Origin: Sulfitobacter litoralis
GTDB lineage: Bacteria > Pseudomonadota > Alphaproteobacteria > Rhodobacterales > Rhodobacteraceae
Direction: 5' to 3'
Length of the DNA stretch: 64,000 bases
Assembly (NCBI RefSeq): GCF_900103185.1
Contig: NZ_FNJD01000007.1
Location: 62,001 to 126,000, forward strand
The position numbers and the translations under genes were made by a program. Of the stretch, positions 1 to 7,953 are shown piece by piece (position 1 is the first letter of the stretch; every line of letters begins with the position of its first letter). A model generated the notes under the pieces. The model searched no databases. It saw only the letters and a list, made by a program, of their open reading frames with translations, and was not told where the DNA came from.

Positions 1-1398
1 GAAATCTTCGAGCGTTTTGACGTCGTCCTTGGCAAGTGCCTCAATCATTTGGGGCGTCAGGCCGTCGAATTCAATAAGCGTGTCGTCCACGCCCAAGGCA
101 CGGGCCGCATCAATCGCCGCTTTGTTCTGCGCTTCGATCACATCACGGGCACGGGCCTGCAGTTCGCTGGCCGTGTCTTCGTCAACGCCGTCGATGACCA
201 ACAGCTCGTCTACTTCGACATAAGCAACTTCTTCGAGGTTGCTGAACCCTTCGGAAACCAGAAGCTGGGCAAAGAATTCATCCAGATCCAGATTGTCCAT
301 GAACAGCTTGGTGCGCAGTTCGAACTCGGCCTGACGGCGCTGGCTCTCTTGCTCTTCTGTCATGATGTCGATGGCCAGACCGGTCAGCTGCGATGCCAGA
401 CGTACGTTCTGACCACGACGGCCAATCGCCAGCGACAGTTGCTCTTCGGGCACGACGACTTCGATTTTGCCGGCTTCTTCGTCCAGAACAACCTTGGAGA
501 CTTCAGCAGGCTGAAGCGCGTTGACCAAGAATGTTGGCTGGTCTTCGTTCCATGGAATAATGTCGATCTTCTCGCCCTGAAGCTCGTTCACGACGGCCTG
601 AACACGGCTGCCGCGCATACCAACGCAGGCACCAACCGGATCGATCGAGTTATCATAGCTGATCACGGCAATCTTGGCACGCGAACCGGGGTCACGGGCA
701 ACGGCCTTAATCTCGATGATGCCGTCATAGATTTCGGGCACTTCCATTTTGAACAGTTCGGCCATGAATTCAGGCGCGGTACGGCTCAGGAAGATTTGCG
801 GGCCACGCTGTTCGCGGCGCACGTCTTTGATGTACACGCGGATACGGTCGTTCGGACGGTAGCTTTCGCGGCCGATCTTTTCGTTACGACGCAGGATCGC
901 TTCGCCAGCACCCACATCGACGATGACGTTGCCGTATTCCTCGCGCTTGACCAGACCATTGATGATTGTACCGGCGCGGTCTTTGAATTCTTCGTACTGG
1001 CGGTCACGCTCAGCTTCGCGGACCTTTTGCAAGATCACCTGTTTGGCGGATTGCGCCGCGATGCGACCCATCTCAACCGGTGGGACTTCTTCGCTGAATT
1101 CCTGACCGACTTCGGGGTTGGCCATATACTGCTTGGCCTGCTCAACCGTGAATTCTGCCTGATAGTTTTCAAACTCGTCGTCGGACACAACCGTACGGAC
1201 ACGGGTAAAGGTCGCGCGACCGGTCTTGCGGTCGATCGCGACGCGAATGTCCATTTCAGCGCCGTAGCGCGACTTGGCCGCCCGAGCGAGCGATTCTTCC
1301 ATCGCTTCAACCACCAGATTGGGGTCGATCATCTTTTCGCGGGCCACAGCCTCGGCGGTTTGCAGCAGTTCCAGCTGGTTGGCAGATGTAATGGCCAT
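1..1398 (-). CDS. nusA: Transcription termination/antitermination factor NusA (3' end cut by window edge)
   Basis: RNA-polymerase-binding elongation factor that modulates pausing, intrinsic termination and antitermination in the cytoplasm. The minus-strand frame is open for 466 codons from ATG at 1398 to the window edge. The order is an N-terminal polymerase-binding domain (about residues 1-125), an S1 domain, two KH domains with a GACVGMRGSRVQ loop and an AIGRRGQNVRLASQ loop, then acidic helix-hairpin repeats (ELLVIDGVDEDTASELQ) typical of proteobacterial NusA. The C-terminus is outside the window. The start directly abuts the rimP stop codon, so the two are co-transcribed as the usual rimP-nusA(-infB) operon. 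Function is assigned by motif recognition; the family call is very secure. Confidence 0.97.
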   Translation of the reverse strand, partial: MAITSANQLELLQTAEAVAREKMIDPNLVVEAMEESLARAAKSRYGAEMDIRVAIDRKTGRATFTRVRTVVSDDEFENYQAEFTVEQAKQYMANPEVGQEFSEEVPPVEMGRIAAQSAKQVILQKVREAERDRQYEEFKDRAGTIINGLVKREEYGNVIVDVGAGEAILRRNEKIGRESYRPNDRIRVYIKDVRREQRGPQIFLSRTAPEFMAELFKMEVPEIYDGIIEIKAVARDPGSRAKIAVISYDNSIDPVGACVGMRGSRVQAVVNELQGEKIDIIPWNEDQPTFLVNALQPAEVSKVVLDEEAGKIEVVVPEEQLSLAIGRRGQNVRLASQLTGLAIDIMTEEQESQRRQAEFELRTKLFMDNLDLDEFFAQLLVSEGFSNLEEVAYVEVDELLVIDGVDEDTASELQARARDVIEAQNKAAIDAARALGVDDTLIEFDGLTPQMIEALAKDDVKTLEDF

Positions 1399-1977
1399 TT
1401 AGTCGTCTCCCTCGGTGGACCCTTCGGTCTCGATGTCATCGAATTTGGTTTCGTCAATCGCACCAGACGCTTTACGCTGGCGCAGCATTTCTTTGATCAG
1501 GTCGTCGGTCAGAACCAGTTTCGCGTCGGTCAGCCAGTCGAACTTGAGCCCGATGGTGCCTTCTTCAACGTTGATGAGCACCTCGTCGCCCTCAACGCCC
1601 GCCAGTTCGCCCTTAAAGCGACGACGCCCATCGATCAGGTCTGCGGTTTCGATCTTGGCCTCATAGCCCTCGAACATCTCGAAGTCCTTGAGGCGCGTCA
1701 GCGGGCGGTCGATGCCGGGGCTGGAAACCTCAAGAGTATACTCTTCGATGATCGGGTCCTCGACGTCGAGAACGGCGCTGACAGACTGGCTGATCAAGGC
1801 CAGCTCGTCCACTTCGATGCCGCCGTCAGGACGGTCCGCCATAAGCTGTAAGGTGGTCGTTTTGCCTGACATCAGGCGCACGCGCACAAGTTCAAACCCC
1901 AGATCCTCGATCACCGGTGTGATGATCTCGGCCATGCGGCGATCAATGGCTGCTTTTGCAATCAGGTCGTTGTTCAT
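1399..1977 (-). CDS. rimP: Ribosome maturation factor RimP
   Basis: RimP helps assemble the 30S ribosomal subunit in the cytoplasm. The 192-residue product has the N-terminal RimP domain (about 10-90, including [19 protein letters not shown] and the SSPGIDRPL signature near 88-96) and the C-terminal SH3-like domain (about 100-165), followed by a short acidic tail. Its stop codon abuts the nusA start, the standard operon. Its own promoter-like sequence and a terminator-like hairpin lie in the 163 bp upstream, suggesting control by attenuation. Length is slightly above the usual 150-180 because of the acidic tail. Confidence 0.95.
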   Translation of the reverse strand: MNNDLIAKAAIDRRMAEIITPVIEDLGFELVRVRLMSGKTTTLQLMADRPDGGIEVDELALISQSVSAVLDVEDPIIEEYTLEVSSPGIDRPLTRLKDFEMFEGYEAKIETADLIDGRRRFKGELAGVEGDEVLINVEEGTIGLKFDWLTDAKLVLTDDLIKEMLRQRKASGAIDETKFDDIETEGSTEGDD

Positions 1978-2018
1978 ATTCTCACTATCATCCTGCAGTT
2001 TTGAGCAGGCACAAAAAA

Positions 2019-2035
2019 ACGGGCGCGCGGCCCGT
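2019..2035 (-). terminator. Intrinsic terminator-like hairpin in the rimP-nusA leader
   Basis: A perfect 6-bp inverted repeat, ACGGGC / GCCCGT, with a 5-nt loop. On the minus strand it is followed by a run of seven T (plus-strand A 2013-2019), the form of an intrinsic terminator. It lies between the putative rimP promoter (2091-2119) and the rimP start (1977), so it would act on the rimP-nusA transcript as an attenuator as well as on read-through from the upstream peptidase operon. Confidence 0.7.
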
Positions 2036-2090
2036 GTTCAAGATCGGTGGAGCCTCAGGTGTGGACCCCGGTGCGCCGCTGTTATGACGT

Positions 2091-2119
2091 CATATACGCC
2101 TGTATATGTGAAACTGCAA
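2091..2119 (-). promoter_or_regulatory. Putative sigma70 promoter of rimP-nusA
   Basis: On the minus strand TTGCAG (2119-2114), 17-nt spacer, TATATG (2096-2091). Transcription would begin near 2084, giving a leader of about 107 nt that contains the hairpin at 2019-2035. It sits immediately downstream of the stop codon of the solute-binding-protein gene. Confidence 0.5.
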
Positions 2120-2140
2120 GCCCCCGTCTGCCTGCCCCGC

Positions 2141-2989
2141 CTAGGCCAGCCACCATCGCTCGGCCGCACGCAGGTTATCCAGCGGTCGGTGTTGGCCGGT
2201 ACGCAGGGGCATGGCGATGCTGCGCGACACCGCGTGCGTCACCCCCCGGGCATGGGGCAACAGGGCAATATCATCATAGGATTGAAGGGCTTCGCCATCG
2301 TTCAGGTCGGCAGCCTCGACCAGATATTCGGCCATCGCCTGAGCACGGACCTGCTGCGCGGGGATGGAAACCAGTTCCACCGTATCGAACCATCCGGCGC
2401 TGCGCCCTTTGTAATGATCTGCCACACGTTCGGCCAAAACCTGCTGACCCGGCGTAAATCTTCGCAGACGGTACAGGCCGGTGCCGATGCCGTCGTCCAT
2501 CGCATGGGCCGCGCGAATAACATGGCGCGGGTCCGCCAGCGTAAAGGGCAAATCCATCGCAGGCATAGTCATCGTGATGCGCACCTGATGCGTTCCGGTC
2601 GCCTCCACCACACCGTCCAATGCCAAGGACGCGACAATATCGCGCGCAGTCATGGGACGTTGATCGTGAAACAGCACATCCTTGCGCAGATCAACCAGCC
2701 AGACGCGCCCGTTGTCGCTGCCCTGCCACGCGGTTGCCAGCTCTCCGCGCAATGTCCCGTCTGCAGCGATTTCGGTCAACGTGTCAAAGATCAGCCCCTG
2801 CCGCGCCACCTGCATGAACAGGCCATCGCCCTGCCCCCATGTATCGCTGCGCGCCGCCCCCGAGAGCGCCATCCGCAACCGTCCGCCCGCTTTGGGCATC
2901 GACGCCGCCGACACACCCGTCGCAGCCAACAAGGCAGCAGCGGCACCCGAGGCAAATAAAGCACGACGGTCCATCAAAGAGCGGGTCAT
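2141..2989 (-). CDS. Truncated family-5 (peptide-type) solute-binding protein with Tat-like signal
   Basis: The 282-residue product begins with a twin-arginine signal (DRRALFASG followed by an Ala/Leu-rich stretch ending ATGVSA), then the N-terminal lobe of SBP_bac_5 proteins: GGRLRMALSG, the ATAWQGSDNGRVWLVDLRKD region and DVLFHDQRPMTARDIVASL. Family members are usually about 500 residues; this one stops soon after the PLDNLRAAERWW region, so most of the second lobe is missing. It overlaps the upstream prolyl aminopeptidase by 4 nt (ATGA), implying translational coupling and a peptide-related role. It may be a degenerate gene or a shortened clade-specific form; no transporter permease or ATPase genes are adjacent. 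Function therefore remains open. Confidence 0.75.
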   Translation of the reverse strand: MTRSLMDRRALFASGAAAALLAATGVSAASMPKAGGRLRMALSGAARSDTWGQGDGLFMQVARQGLIFDTLTEIAADGTLRGELATAWQGSDNGRVWLVDLRKDVLFHDQRPMTARDIVASLALDGVVEATGTHQVRITMTMPAMDLPFTLADPRHVIRAAHAMDDGIGTGLYRLRRFTPGQQVLAERVADHYKGRSAGWFDTVELVSIPAQQVRAQAMAEYLVEAADLNDGEALQSYDDIALLPHARGVTHAVSRSIAMPLRTGQHRPLDNLRAAERWWLA

Positions 2990-3957
2990 TGCGCTGCAAT
3001 CCGGTCCATCGTGCGCACCAGTTCGGCGCTGATCCCGGGTTCGGACAGCGCATGGCCCGCATTACGCACCATCTTGAGCTCGGCATTAGGCCAAGCCTGC
3101 GCCAGCTCATACGCGCTTGAAGGGGGGCAAATCATATCGTAGCGGCCTTGCACAATCACGCCAGGAATATGGGCAATGCGATCCACATGCGCAAGGATCT
3201 GGCCGTCAAACTCAAGAAAACCCGCGTTGGTGAAATAGTGATTCTCAAGCCGGGCAAAGGTGCGCGAATACTCTCCGGGTCCCTCATACGACCCGCCCGA
3301 TGAATGGATCGACGCCAGCCCGTTTTCCCACGCGGCCCAGGCCTTGCCGTATTTCACTTCGGTCATGCGGTCGCCACAGAACAAGCGCCGGTGATAGGCC
3401 GCGATCAGATCGCCGTGCTCTGCCTCGGGGATCAGGCCGGTGAACCGCGCCCAAAGGTCAGGCCAGAACTTGCCCGCGCCACCGCCATAGAACCAGTCAA
3501 GCTCGGCCTGCGTCATCATAAAGACGCCGCGCAGGATGATGTTGCGGACCCGATCAGGGTGCGCTTCGGCATAGATCAACGCCAGCGTCGCCCCCCAGCT
3601 GCCGCCAAAGGCGATCCATTTCTCGATGCCAAGCGCTTCGCGGATATGTTCGATATCCGATACCAGATCCCACGTCGTGTTGTTGATGACCGACGCAAAA
3701 GGTTTGGACCGCCCGCACCCGCGTTGGTCAAACAGGATCACATGATACTTTGCCGGGTCGAAATAGCGCCGCATCGACGGGCTGCACCCGCCGCCGGGGC
3801 CACCATGCAGGACCACCACGGGGATGCCATCAGGGTTGCCGCATTGCTCGACATAGATCGAATGACCATCGCCTACGTCCATCATCCGCTGATCGAACGG
3901 ATCGATCGGTGGGTGAAGATATTGCACTGCGCGCTTTTGGTCCGGGATTTTGTCCAT
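2986..3957 (-). CDS. pip: Prolyl aminopeptidase (proline iminopeptidase)
   Basis: Cytoplasmic alpha/beta-hydrolase of peptidase family S33 that removes N-terminal proline from peptides. The 323-residue length is normal. Visible motifs are the oxyanion segment HGGPGGG (51-57), DQRGCGRS (77-84) and the nucleophile elbow GGSWG with Ser120; Asp in GRYDMICP and His in RNAGHALSEPG complete the triad near the C-terminus. It is followed by, and overlaps by 4 nt, the truncated solute-binding protein. It is divergent from ubiG with only 48 bp between starts. No clear Shine-Dalgarno precedes the ATG. Confidence 0.95.
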   Translation of the reverse strand: MDKIPDQKRAVQYLHPPIDPFDQRMMDVGDGHSIYVEQCGNPDGIPVVVLHGGPGGGCSPSMRRYFDPAKYHVILFDQRGCGRSKPFASVINNTTWDLVSDIEHIREALGIEKWIAFGGSWGATLALIYAEAHPDRVRNIILRGVFMMTQAELDWFYGGGAGKFWPDLWARFTGLIPEAEHGDLIAAYHRRLFCGDRMTEVKYGKAWAAWENGLASIHSSGGSYEGPGEYSRTFARLENHYFTNAGFLEFDGQILAHVDRIAHIPGVIVQGRYDMICPPSSAYELAQAWPNAELKMVRNAGHALSEPGISAELVRTMDRIAAQ

Positions 3958-4005
3958 TACAGCCCTATATAGTCATTGGACCCAAAAGAGCACAGAGAGA
4001 TCAGA

Positions 4006-4752
4006 ATGCAAGCGCCTCAAAGCACAGTTGACCCCGCCGAGATCGAAAAGTTTCAGGCCATGGCCGCTGAATGGTGGGACGAGAACGGCAAGTTCAAGCC
4101 GCTGCATATGCTCAACCCATGCCGATTGGATTACATCACCACCCAGATCGCCGGAGAGTTCGACCGCGATCTGAAATCGCCCGAACCGTTTCGTGGGCTG
4201 CGGATTCTGGACATCGGCTGCGGCGGCGGGCTGCTGTCTGAACCGATGGCGCGTTTGGGCGCGACTGTGATCGGTGCCGATGCCGCCGCGGGCAACATTC
4301 CGGTGGCGCAAGTCCATGCCCAGCAATCGGGGCTCGAGATCGACTATCGCCACACCACAGCCGAGGCACTGGCTGAAGCGGGTGAACAGTTCGACGTGGT
4401 GCTGAACATGGAGGTGGTCGAGCACGTCGCCTCGCCCATCGACTATCTGATCGCCTGCCGCACGCTGCTGAAACCCGGCGGGCTGCACCTTTGTTCGACA
4501 CTGAACCGCAACCCAAAGTCGTTCATGATGGCGATTGTCGGCGCAGAGCATGTCATGCGCTGGCTGCCCAAAGGCACACATGACTGGTCAAAGTTCATCA
4601 CACCTGACGAACTCTTTGACCTGCTGCATAAGGCAGGGCTAACGGCGGTAGATCGCAAGGGGTTCGTGTTTAACCCGATCGCATGGTCTTGGCGTCTGTC
4701 CGATCGTGACCTGAGCGTGAATTACGTCACCGCCAGCCTTAAGCCAGAGTGA
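4006..4752 (+). CDS. ubiG: Ubiquinone O-methyltransferase UbiG
   Basis: SAM-dependent methyltransferase performing both O-methylations of ubiquinone biosynthesis. The 248-residue protein has the UbiG N-terminus [19 protein letters not shown], the SAM motif DIGCGGG (69-75), the NMEVVEHV segment and the [10 protein letters not shown] signature. I chose ATG 4006, preceded by AGAGAGAT, rather than a TTG ten codons upstream, because UbiG proteins start close to the EIEKF motif. Divergent from pip and convergent with the marR-type gene. Confidence 0.95.
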   Translation: MQAPQSTVDPAEIEKFQAMAAEWWDENGKFKPLHMLNPCRLDYITTQIAGEFDRDLKSPEPFRGLRILDIGCGGGLLSEPMARLGATVIGADAAAGNIPVAQVHAQQSGLEIDYRHTTAEALAEAGEQFDVVLNMEVVEHVASPIDYLIACRTLLKPGGLHLCSTLNRNPKSFMMAIVGAEHVMRWLPKGTHDWSKFITPDELFDLLHKAGLTAVDRKGFVFNPIAWSWRLSDRDLSVNYVTASLKPE

Positions 4753-4764
4753 CCCAACCCGGCG

Positions 4765-5202
4765 TCAGCCTTCCAGCTGGCGCCGCAGAGCGCGTAGGGT
4801 TTCGAGCGTGGCACGCACCTGCGCCTCGCCCAGATCATCGGCCACGTCATTGATCAACGGCGAGATTTGCCGGATCGCATGGTCCCGCGCATTCCGGCCC
4901 GCAGGGCTGATCGCCACCATCTTGCGCCGTGCATCGTCCCAATCCGGGCGGATATGCACATAGCCCGCCCAAACCAGTTTGTTCAGCGTATTCGTCATCG
5001 CGCCGCGGGTCACGTTGAACGTTTCGGCCAGTTGCGCGGGGGTCTTTTCGCCGTCATGCCATGCCAGATTGTTCAGCACCGAAAAATGCGAAATCTCCAT
5101 CCCTTTAGGCAGCGCCCGGGTCAGCCGGGTGCGCATCCGTTGATCAGCCGACAGCAATTCGCTGATCAAGGTGATCGCAAGTGAGTTTCGATTTTCCGTC
5201 AT
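4765..5202 (-). CDS. MarR-family transcriptional regulator
   Basis: The 145-residue winged-helix regulator has the MarR pattern: dimerisation helix at the N-terminus, recognition-helix region TPAQLAETFNVTRGAMTNTL (about 54-73), wing DWDDARRKMVAISPAGR and a C-terminal helix. It is the last gene of a minus-strand run (comF, grxC, nitrilase-type amidase), 9 nt behind the amidase. Such regulators respond to small ligands or redox stress; with glutaredoxin and a glutathione-related amidase next door, a redox link is possible but only inferred. Confidence 0.9.
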   Translation of the reverse strand: MTENRNSLAITLISELLSADQRMRTRLTRALPKGMEISHFSVLNNLAWHDGEKTPAQLAETFNVTRGAMTNTLNKLVWAGYVHIRPDWDDARRKMVAISPAGRNARDHAIRQISPLINDVADDLGEAQVRATLETLRALRRQLEG

Positions 5203-5211
5203 AGTCGTCTT

Positions 5212-6042
5212 CTAAGGTGCCCCAAATTCCCGCCGGTTGGCAAGACTGGGTACGCGGGTACGTGCCTCATGTACACGCGCCATGTCCAGCGTGAACGGGT
5301 AAATGCCCGGCGCGGTGCCGGCATCCAAAAGCACCTCTCCCCACGGGGCGACGACCAGCGAATGGCCAAAGGTGTCGCGGGTCTTGTGACGATCGCTGGG
5401 ATGGGTGCCGGTTTGCGCGGGGGCCAACACGAAACACCCTGTCTCGATCGCGCGGGCGCGCAGCAGCGTATGCCAATGGGCCGCACCGGTCACGGGCGAG
5501 AACGCGGCAGGCATGGTCAGGATCGTGGCCCCTGCATCCGCCAGCGCCTGATAAAGCTTGGGAAAGCGCATATCGTAACAGATGCTCATCCCGATTTTGG
5601 CAAAAGGGGTCTGCGCCACAACGGCTTGATCGCCGGGACGGTAGCCAGCCGATTCGCGGTAGCTTTCGCCTTCGTCGATATCCACGTCGAACATGTGGAT
5701 CTTGTCATAGCGGGCTTTGATCTGGCCCTGCGGATCAATCACAAACGACCGGTTGGCAAAGCGCCCGTCCGCATCCCCCGTCTTGAACCCCAGCGATCCG
5801 ATCAACAACCAGATGCCAGCCTCTCGCGCCGCGTCGCGCAGCGCGGCTAGAGTGATGTCGTCTTCCTCGTACTGCAAGACGCTGCGCTGATGATCGCGGC
5901 TGGTGGACACGCAGTTCGTCACCTCGGGCGTAAGAATAAACTCCGCCCCCTGCGCTGCGGCATCCCGCACCATCTTTACCGTGCCCGCCAGATTGCGCGC
6001 CGGTGTGTCGCTGACATTCAGCTGGATCAGGGCCGCCTGCAT
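5212..6042 (-). CDS. Carbon-nitrogen hydrolase, Nit1-like (probable deaminated glutathione amidase)
   Basis: Nitrilase-superfamily amidase of 276 residues with the catalytic triad Glu40 (ILTPEVTN), Lys114 (RYDKIHMFDV) and Cys155 (SICYDMRFP). The Lys and Cys motif contexts match the Nit1/NitA branch, known to hydrolyse deaminated glutathione as metabolite repair; this substrate is inferred from family resemblance. Its ATG overlaps the stop of grxC by one base (TGATG), so it is coupled to glutaredoxin, supporting a glutathione-related role. Confidence 0.88.
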   Translation of the reverse strand: MQAALIQLNVSDTPARNLAGTVKMVRDAAAQGAEFILTPEVTNCVSTSRDHQRSVLQYEEDDITLAALRDAAREAGIWLLIGSLGFKTGDADGRFANRSFVIDPQGQIKARYDKIHMFDVDIDEGESYRESAGYRPGDQAVVAQTPFAKIGMSICYDMRFPKLYQALADAGATILTMPAAFSPVTGAAHWHTLLRARAIETGCFVLAPAQTGTHPSDRHKTRDTFGHSLVVAPWGEVLLDAGTAPGIYPFTLDMARVHEARTRVPSLANRREFGAP

Positions 6043-6299
6043 CAGGCTGCCAACAACGCGTCCAGCTTGCCCGCACGTTCCAGTGCATACAGATCGTCAC
6101 AGCCGCCGACATGGGTATCCCCGATAAAGATTTGCGGCACCGTGCGTCCGCCATTGGCACGCGTGATCATCTCGGACTTGCGCTCTGGCTGGGCCAACAC
6201 GTCGACTTCGGCAAAGCTGATGCCTTTTTCATTCAGCAGACGTTTGGCAGCATGGCAAAAACCGCAAAGCGGCGATGTATAAATCTCGACAGGTTGCAT
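6042..6299 (-). CDS. grxC: Glutaredoxin 3
   Basis: The 85-residue dithiol glutaredoxin reduces protein disulfides and mixed glutathione disulfides in the cytoplasm. Redox motif C12-G-F-C15, the cis-proline loop TVPQIFIG and the GGCDDL glutathione-binding motif are all present. An AAAGGA ribosome site lies about 10 nt before the ATG. It is coupled by a one-base overlap to the Nit1-like amidase downstream and lies 37 nt behind comF. Confidence 0.95.
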   Translation of the reverse strand: MQPVEIYTSPLCGFCHAAKRLLNEKGISFAEVDVLAQPERKSEMITRANGGRTVPQIFIGDTHVGGCDDLYALERAGKLDALLAA

Positions 6300-6336
6300 G
6301 TTGCATGTCCTTTCAACAATTGGGTTGGATCAAGAC

Positions 6337-7065
6337 TTAAGTATCTTTTGCCACTCTTGCCAGTGTCACAATGCAGATTGGACCTGCCCCGACCGCCAGA
6401 CAGGCAGACGCTGCCGCCTGCAACGTCGCACCAGAGGTCATCACGTCATCCACCAACAGCACAGGTCGCCCCGCCATTACGTGGGCGCGGCGCGGGTGGG
6501 CCGTGATCGCACCGTCCAGATGGGCAAAGCGTTCGCCCCGCCCTTTGCCGTCCAGCGATTGCGTACGCCTGACCCTGCGCAGCGCATCGGGGCACCACCC
6601 GAGCCCCCGCTCGCGGGCAATCGCCTTGGCGAGCAGGGCCGACTGGTTGAACCGCCGTTTCCACAGCCGCGACCAATGTAGCGGTACCGGTATGACCAGC
6701 GTCGTGGGGGTGACGAACGGCACAATCACGCGTGCCATCCAGCGCCCTGCGGGTTTGGCGATGTCCTGACGGTCGCCATGCTTGAGCGCCAGAACCAGAC
6801 GGCGGCCCGTCTCGCGGTATAGCAGCGCCGCCCGCCCATGATCCCACAAAGGCGGATGGGCCAGACAGGCATCGCATAAAGCATCCCCGTCGGCACCGTC
6901 GCCCAGCAATGGCACACCGCAGGTTTCACAAACAACGCCGTCAATAAACGCCGTATCCCGCCAGCACGGCCCGCATAGCCCGCCATCCCCGTCCACAGGT
7001 GCGCCGCACGCCAGACAGGACGGCGGGTAAATCAACGCAACAGCGGTTTGTAACTGGCCTCGCAT
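6337..7065 (-). CDS. comF: ComF-family phosphoribosyltransferase-like protein
   Basis: A 242-residue protein with an N-terminal zinc-ribbon region made of CxxC pairs (CLAC, CGPC, CETC, CDAC between about 17 and 67) and a type I phosphoribosyltransferase domain with the PRPP loop LLVDDVMTSGATL near 205-217. ComF homologues take part in DNA uptake and transformation; in alphaproteobacteria the role is little tested. Divergent from the methyltransferase gene with only 17 bp between starts, so each promoter must lie within the other gene. An AAGGTC site precedes the ATG. Confidence 0.9.
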   Translation of the reverse strand: MRGQLQTAVALIYPPSCLACGAPVDGDGGLCGPCWRDTAFIDGVVCETCGVPLLGDGADGDALCDACLAHPPLWDHGRAALLYRETGRRLVLALKHGDRQDIAKPAGRWMARVIVPFVTPTTLVIPVPLHWSRLWKRRFNQSALLAKAIARERGLGWCPDALRRVRRTQSLDGKGRGERFAHLDGAITAHPRRAHVMAGRPVLLVDDVMTSGATLQAAASACLAVGAGPICIVTLARVAKDT

Positions 7066-7082
7066 GACCTTAGTATCCTCTC

Positions 7083-7901
7083 ATGAACGCTTCACACACC
7101 CTGACAGATCGCGCGGCCCTGACCCGCAACCGCAGCCGCGCCACAGATGACGCCCTGTTTCTGCACCATGCCGCCTTTGAAGAAGTCGATGATCGGCTGG
7201 CTCTGGTTAACAGAGTCTTTAAATCTGCGGCGATTGTCACAGGTTTTCCGCAGGTCTGGGGCGCATTGCACCCGAATGCGACGCTGGTCAGCGATACGGA
7301 CACGCTGGCGCTGACCCAAGGCGCGCATGATCTGGTGGTACATGCCATGGGGATGCATTGGGCGAATGATCCGGTGGGGCAGATCATCCAGTCGCGCCGT
7401 GCATTGCAACCTGACGGGCTGTTCCTCAGCGTCGGGTTCGGGGGGCAAACCCTGCATGAACTGCGCGCCTGTCTGGGGCAAGCCGAAGCCGCAATCACCG
7501 GCGGCCTGTCGCCGCGCATCGCCCCTATGGCCGAGTTGCGTGATATCGGCGGGCTGCTGCAACGCGCGGGACTTGCCCTGCCGGTGGCGGATTCCGTGAC
7601 GCTAACCGTTGAATATACCGACATCTGGCACCTGATGCGCGATCTGCGCGCCATGGGCGAGGCCAACGCGATGGACAGCCGGTTGCGCCGCCCCAGTGGC
7701 CGCGCGATTTTTGACGCCGCGAGGCAGCTTTACCGTGACCACTACGCGACCCCAGAGGGGCGCATCAAAGCGACGTTTGAGCTGGTGTTTCTGGCGGGAT
7801 GGGCACCGGCCGACAGCCAGCCGAAACCCTTGCGCCCCGGCTCTGCGCAGCAGCGGTTAGCGGATGCGCTGGCTACCGCAGAAACGCCGCTGCGCGATTG
7901 A
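7083..7901 (+). CDS. NDUFAF5-like SAM-dependent methyltransferase family protein
   Basis: The 272-residue product matches the alphaproteobacterial relatives of the complex I assembly factor NDUFAF5: an RNRSRA start region, VVHAMGMHWANDPVGQII, the RRALQPDGLFL segment, and FGGQTLHELR. Mitochondrial NDUFAF5 hydroxylates an arginine of a complex I subunit. In this copy the usual glycine-rich SAM motif I is not recognisable (the region reads SAAIVTGFPQVWGALHP), so cofactor binding is uncertain. No Shine-Dalgarno is visible before the ATG. Followed on the same strand by hemH after 52 nt. Confidence 0.82.
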   Translation: MNASHTLTDRAALTRNRSRATDDALFLHHAAFEEVDDRLALVNRVFKSAAIVTGFPQVWGALHPNATLVSDTDTLALTQGAHDLVVHAMGMHWANDPVGQIIQSRRALQPDGLFLSVGFGGQTLHELRACLGQAEAAITGGLSPRIAPMAELRDIGGLLQRAGLALPVADSVTLTVEYTDIWHLMRDLRAMGEANAMDSRLRRPSGRAIFDAARQLYRDHYATPEGRIKATFELVFLAGWAPADSQPKPLRPGSAQQRLADALATAETPLRD

Positions 7902-7953
7902 CGCCCGACCCAAACCGTTTATCTCAGCGATAAATGCTGAAAAGGAATGCCAG

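Noticed and set aside
49-1851. A 600-codon open frame on the plus strand
   Set aside because: It lies antisense to nusA and rimP, whose products match known families along their length. High-GC codon bias opens the opposite strand; the translated product resembles nothing.
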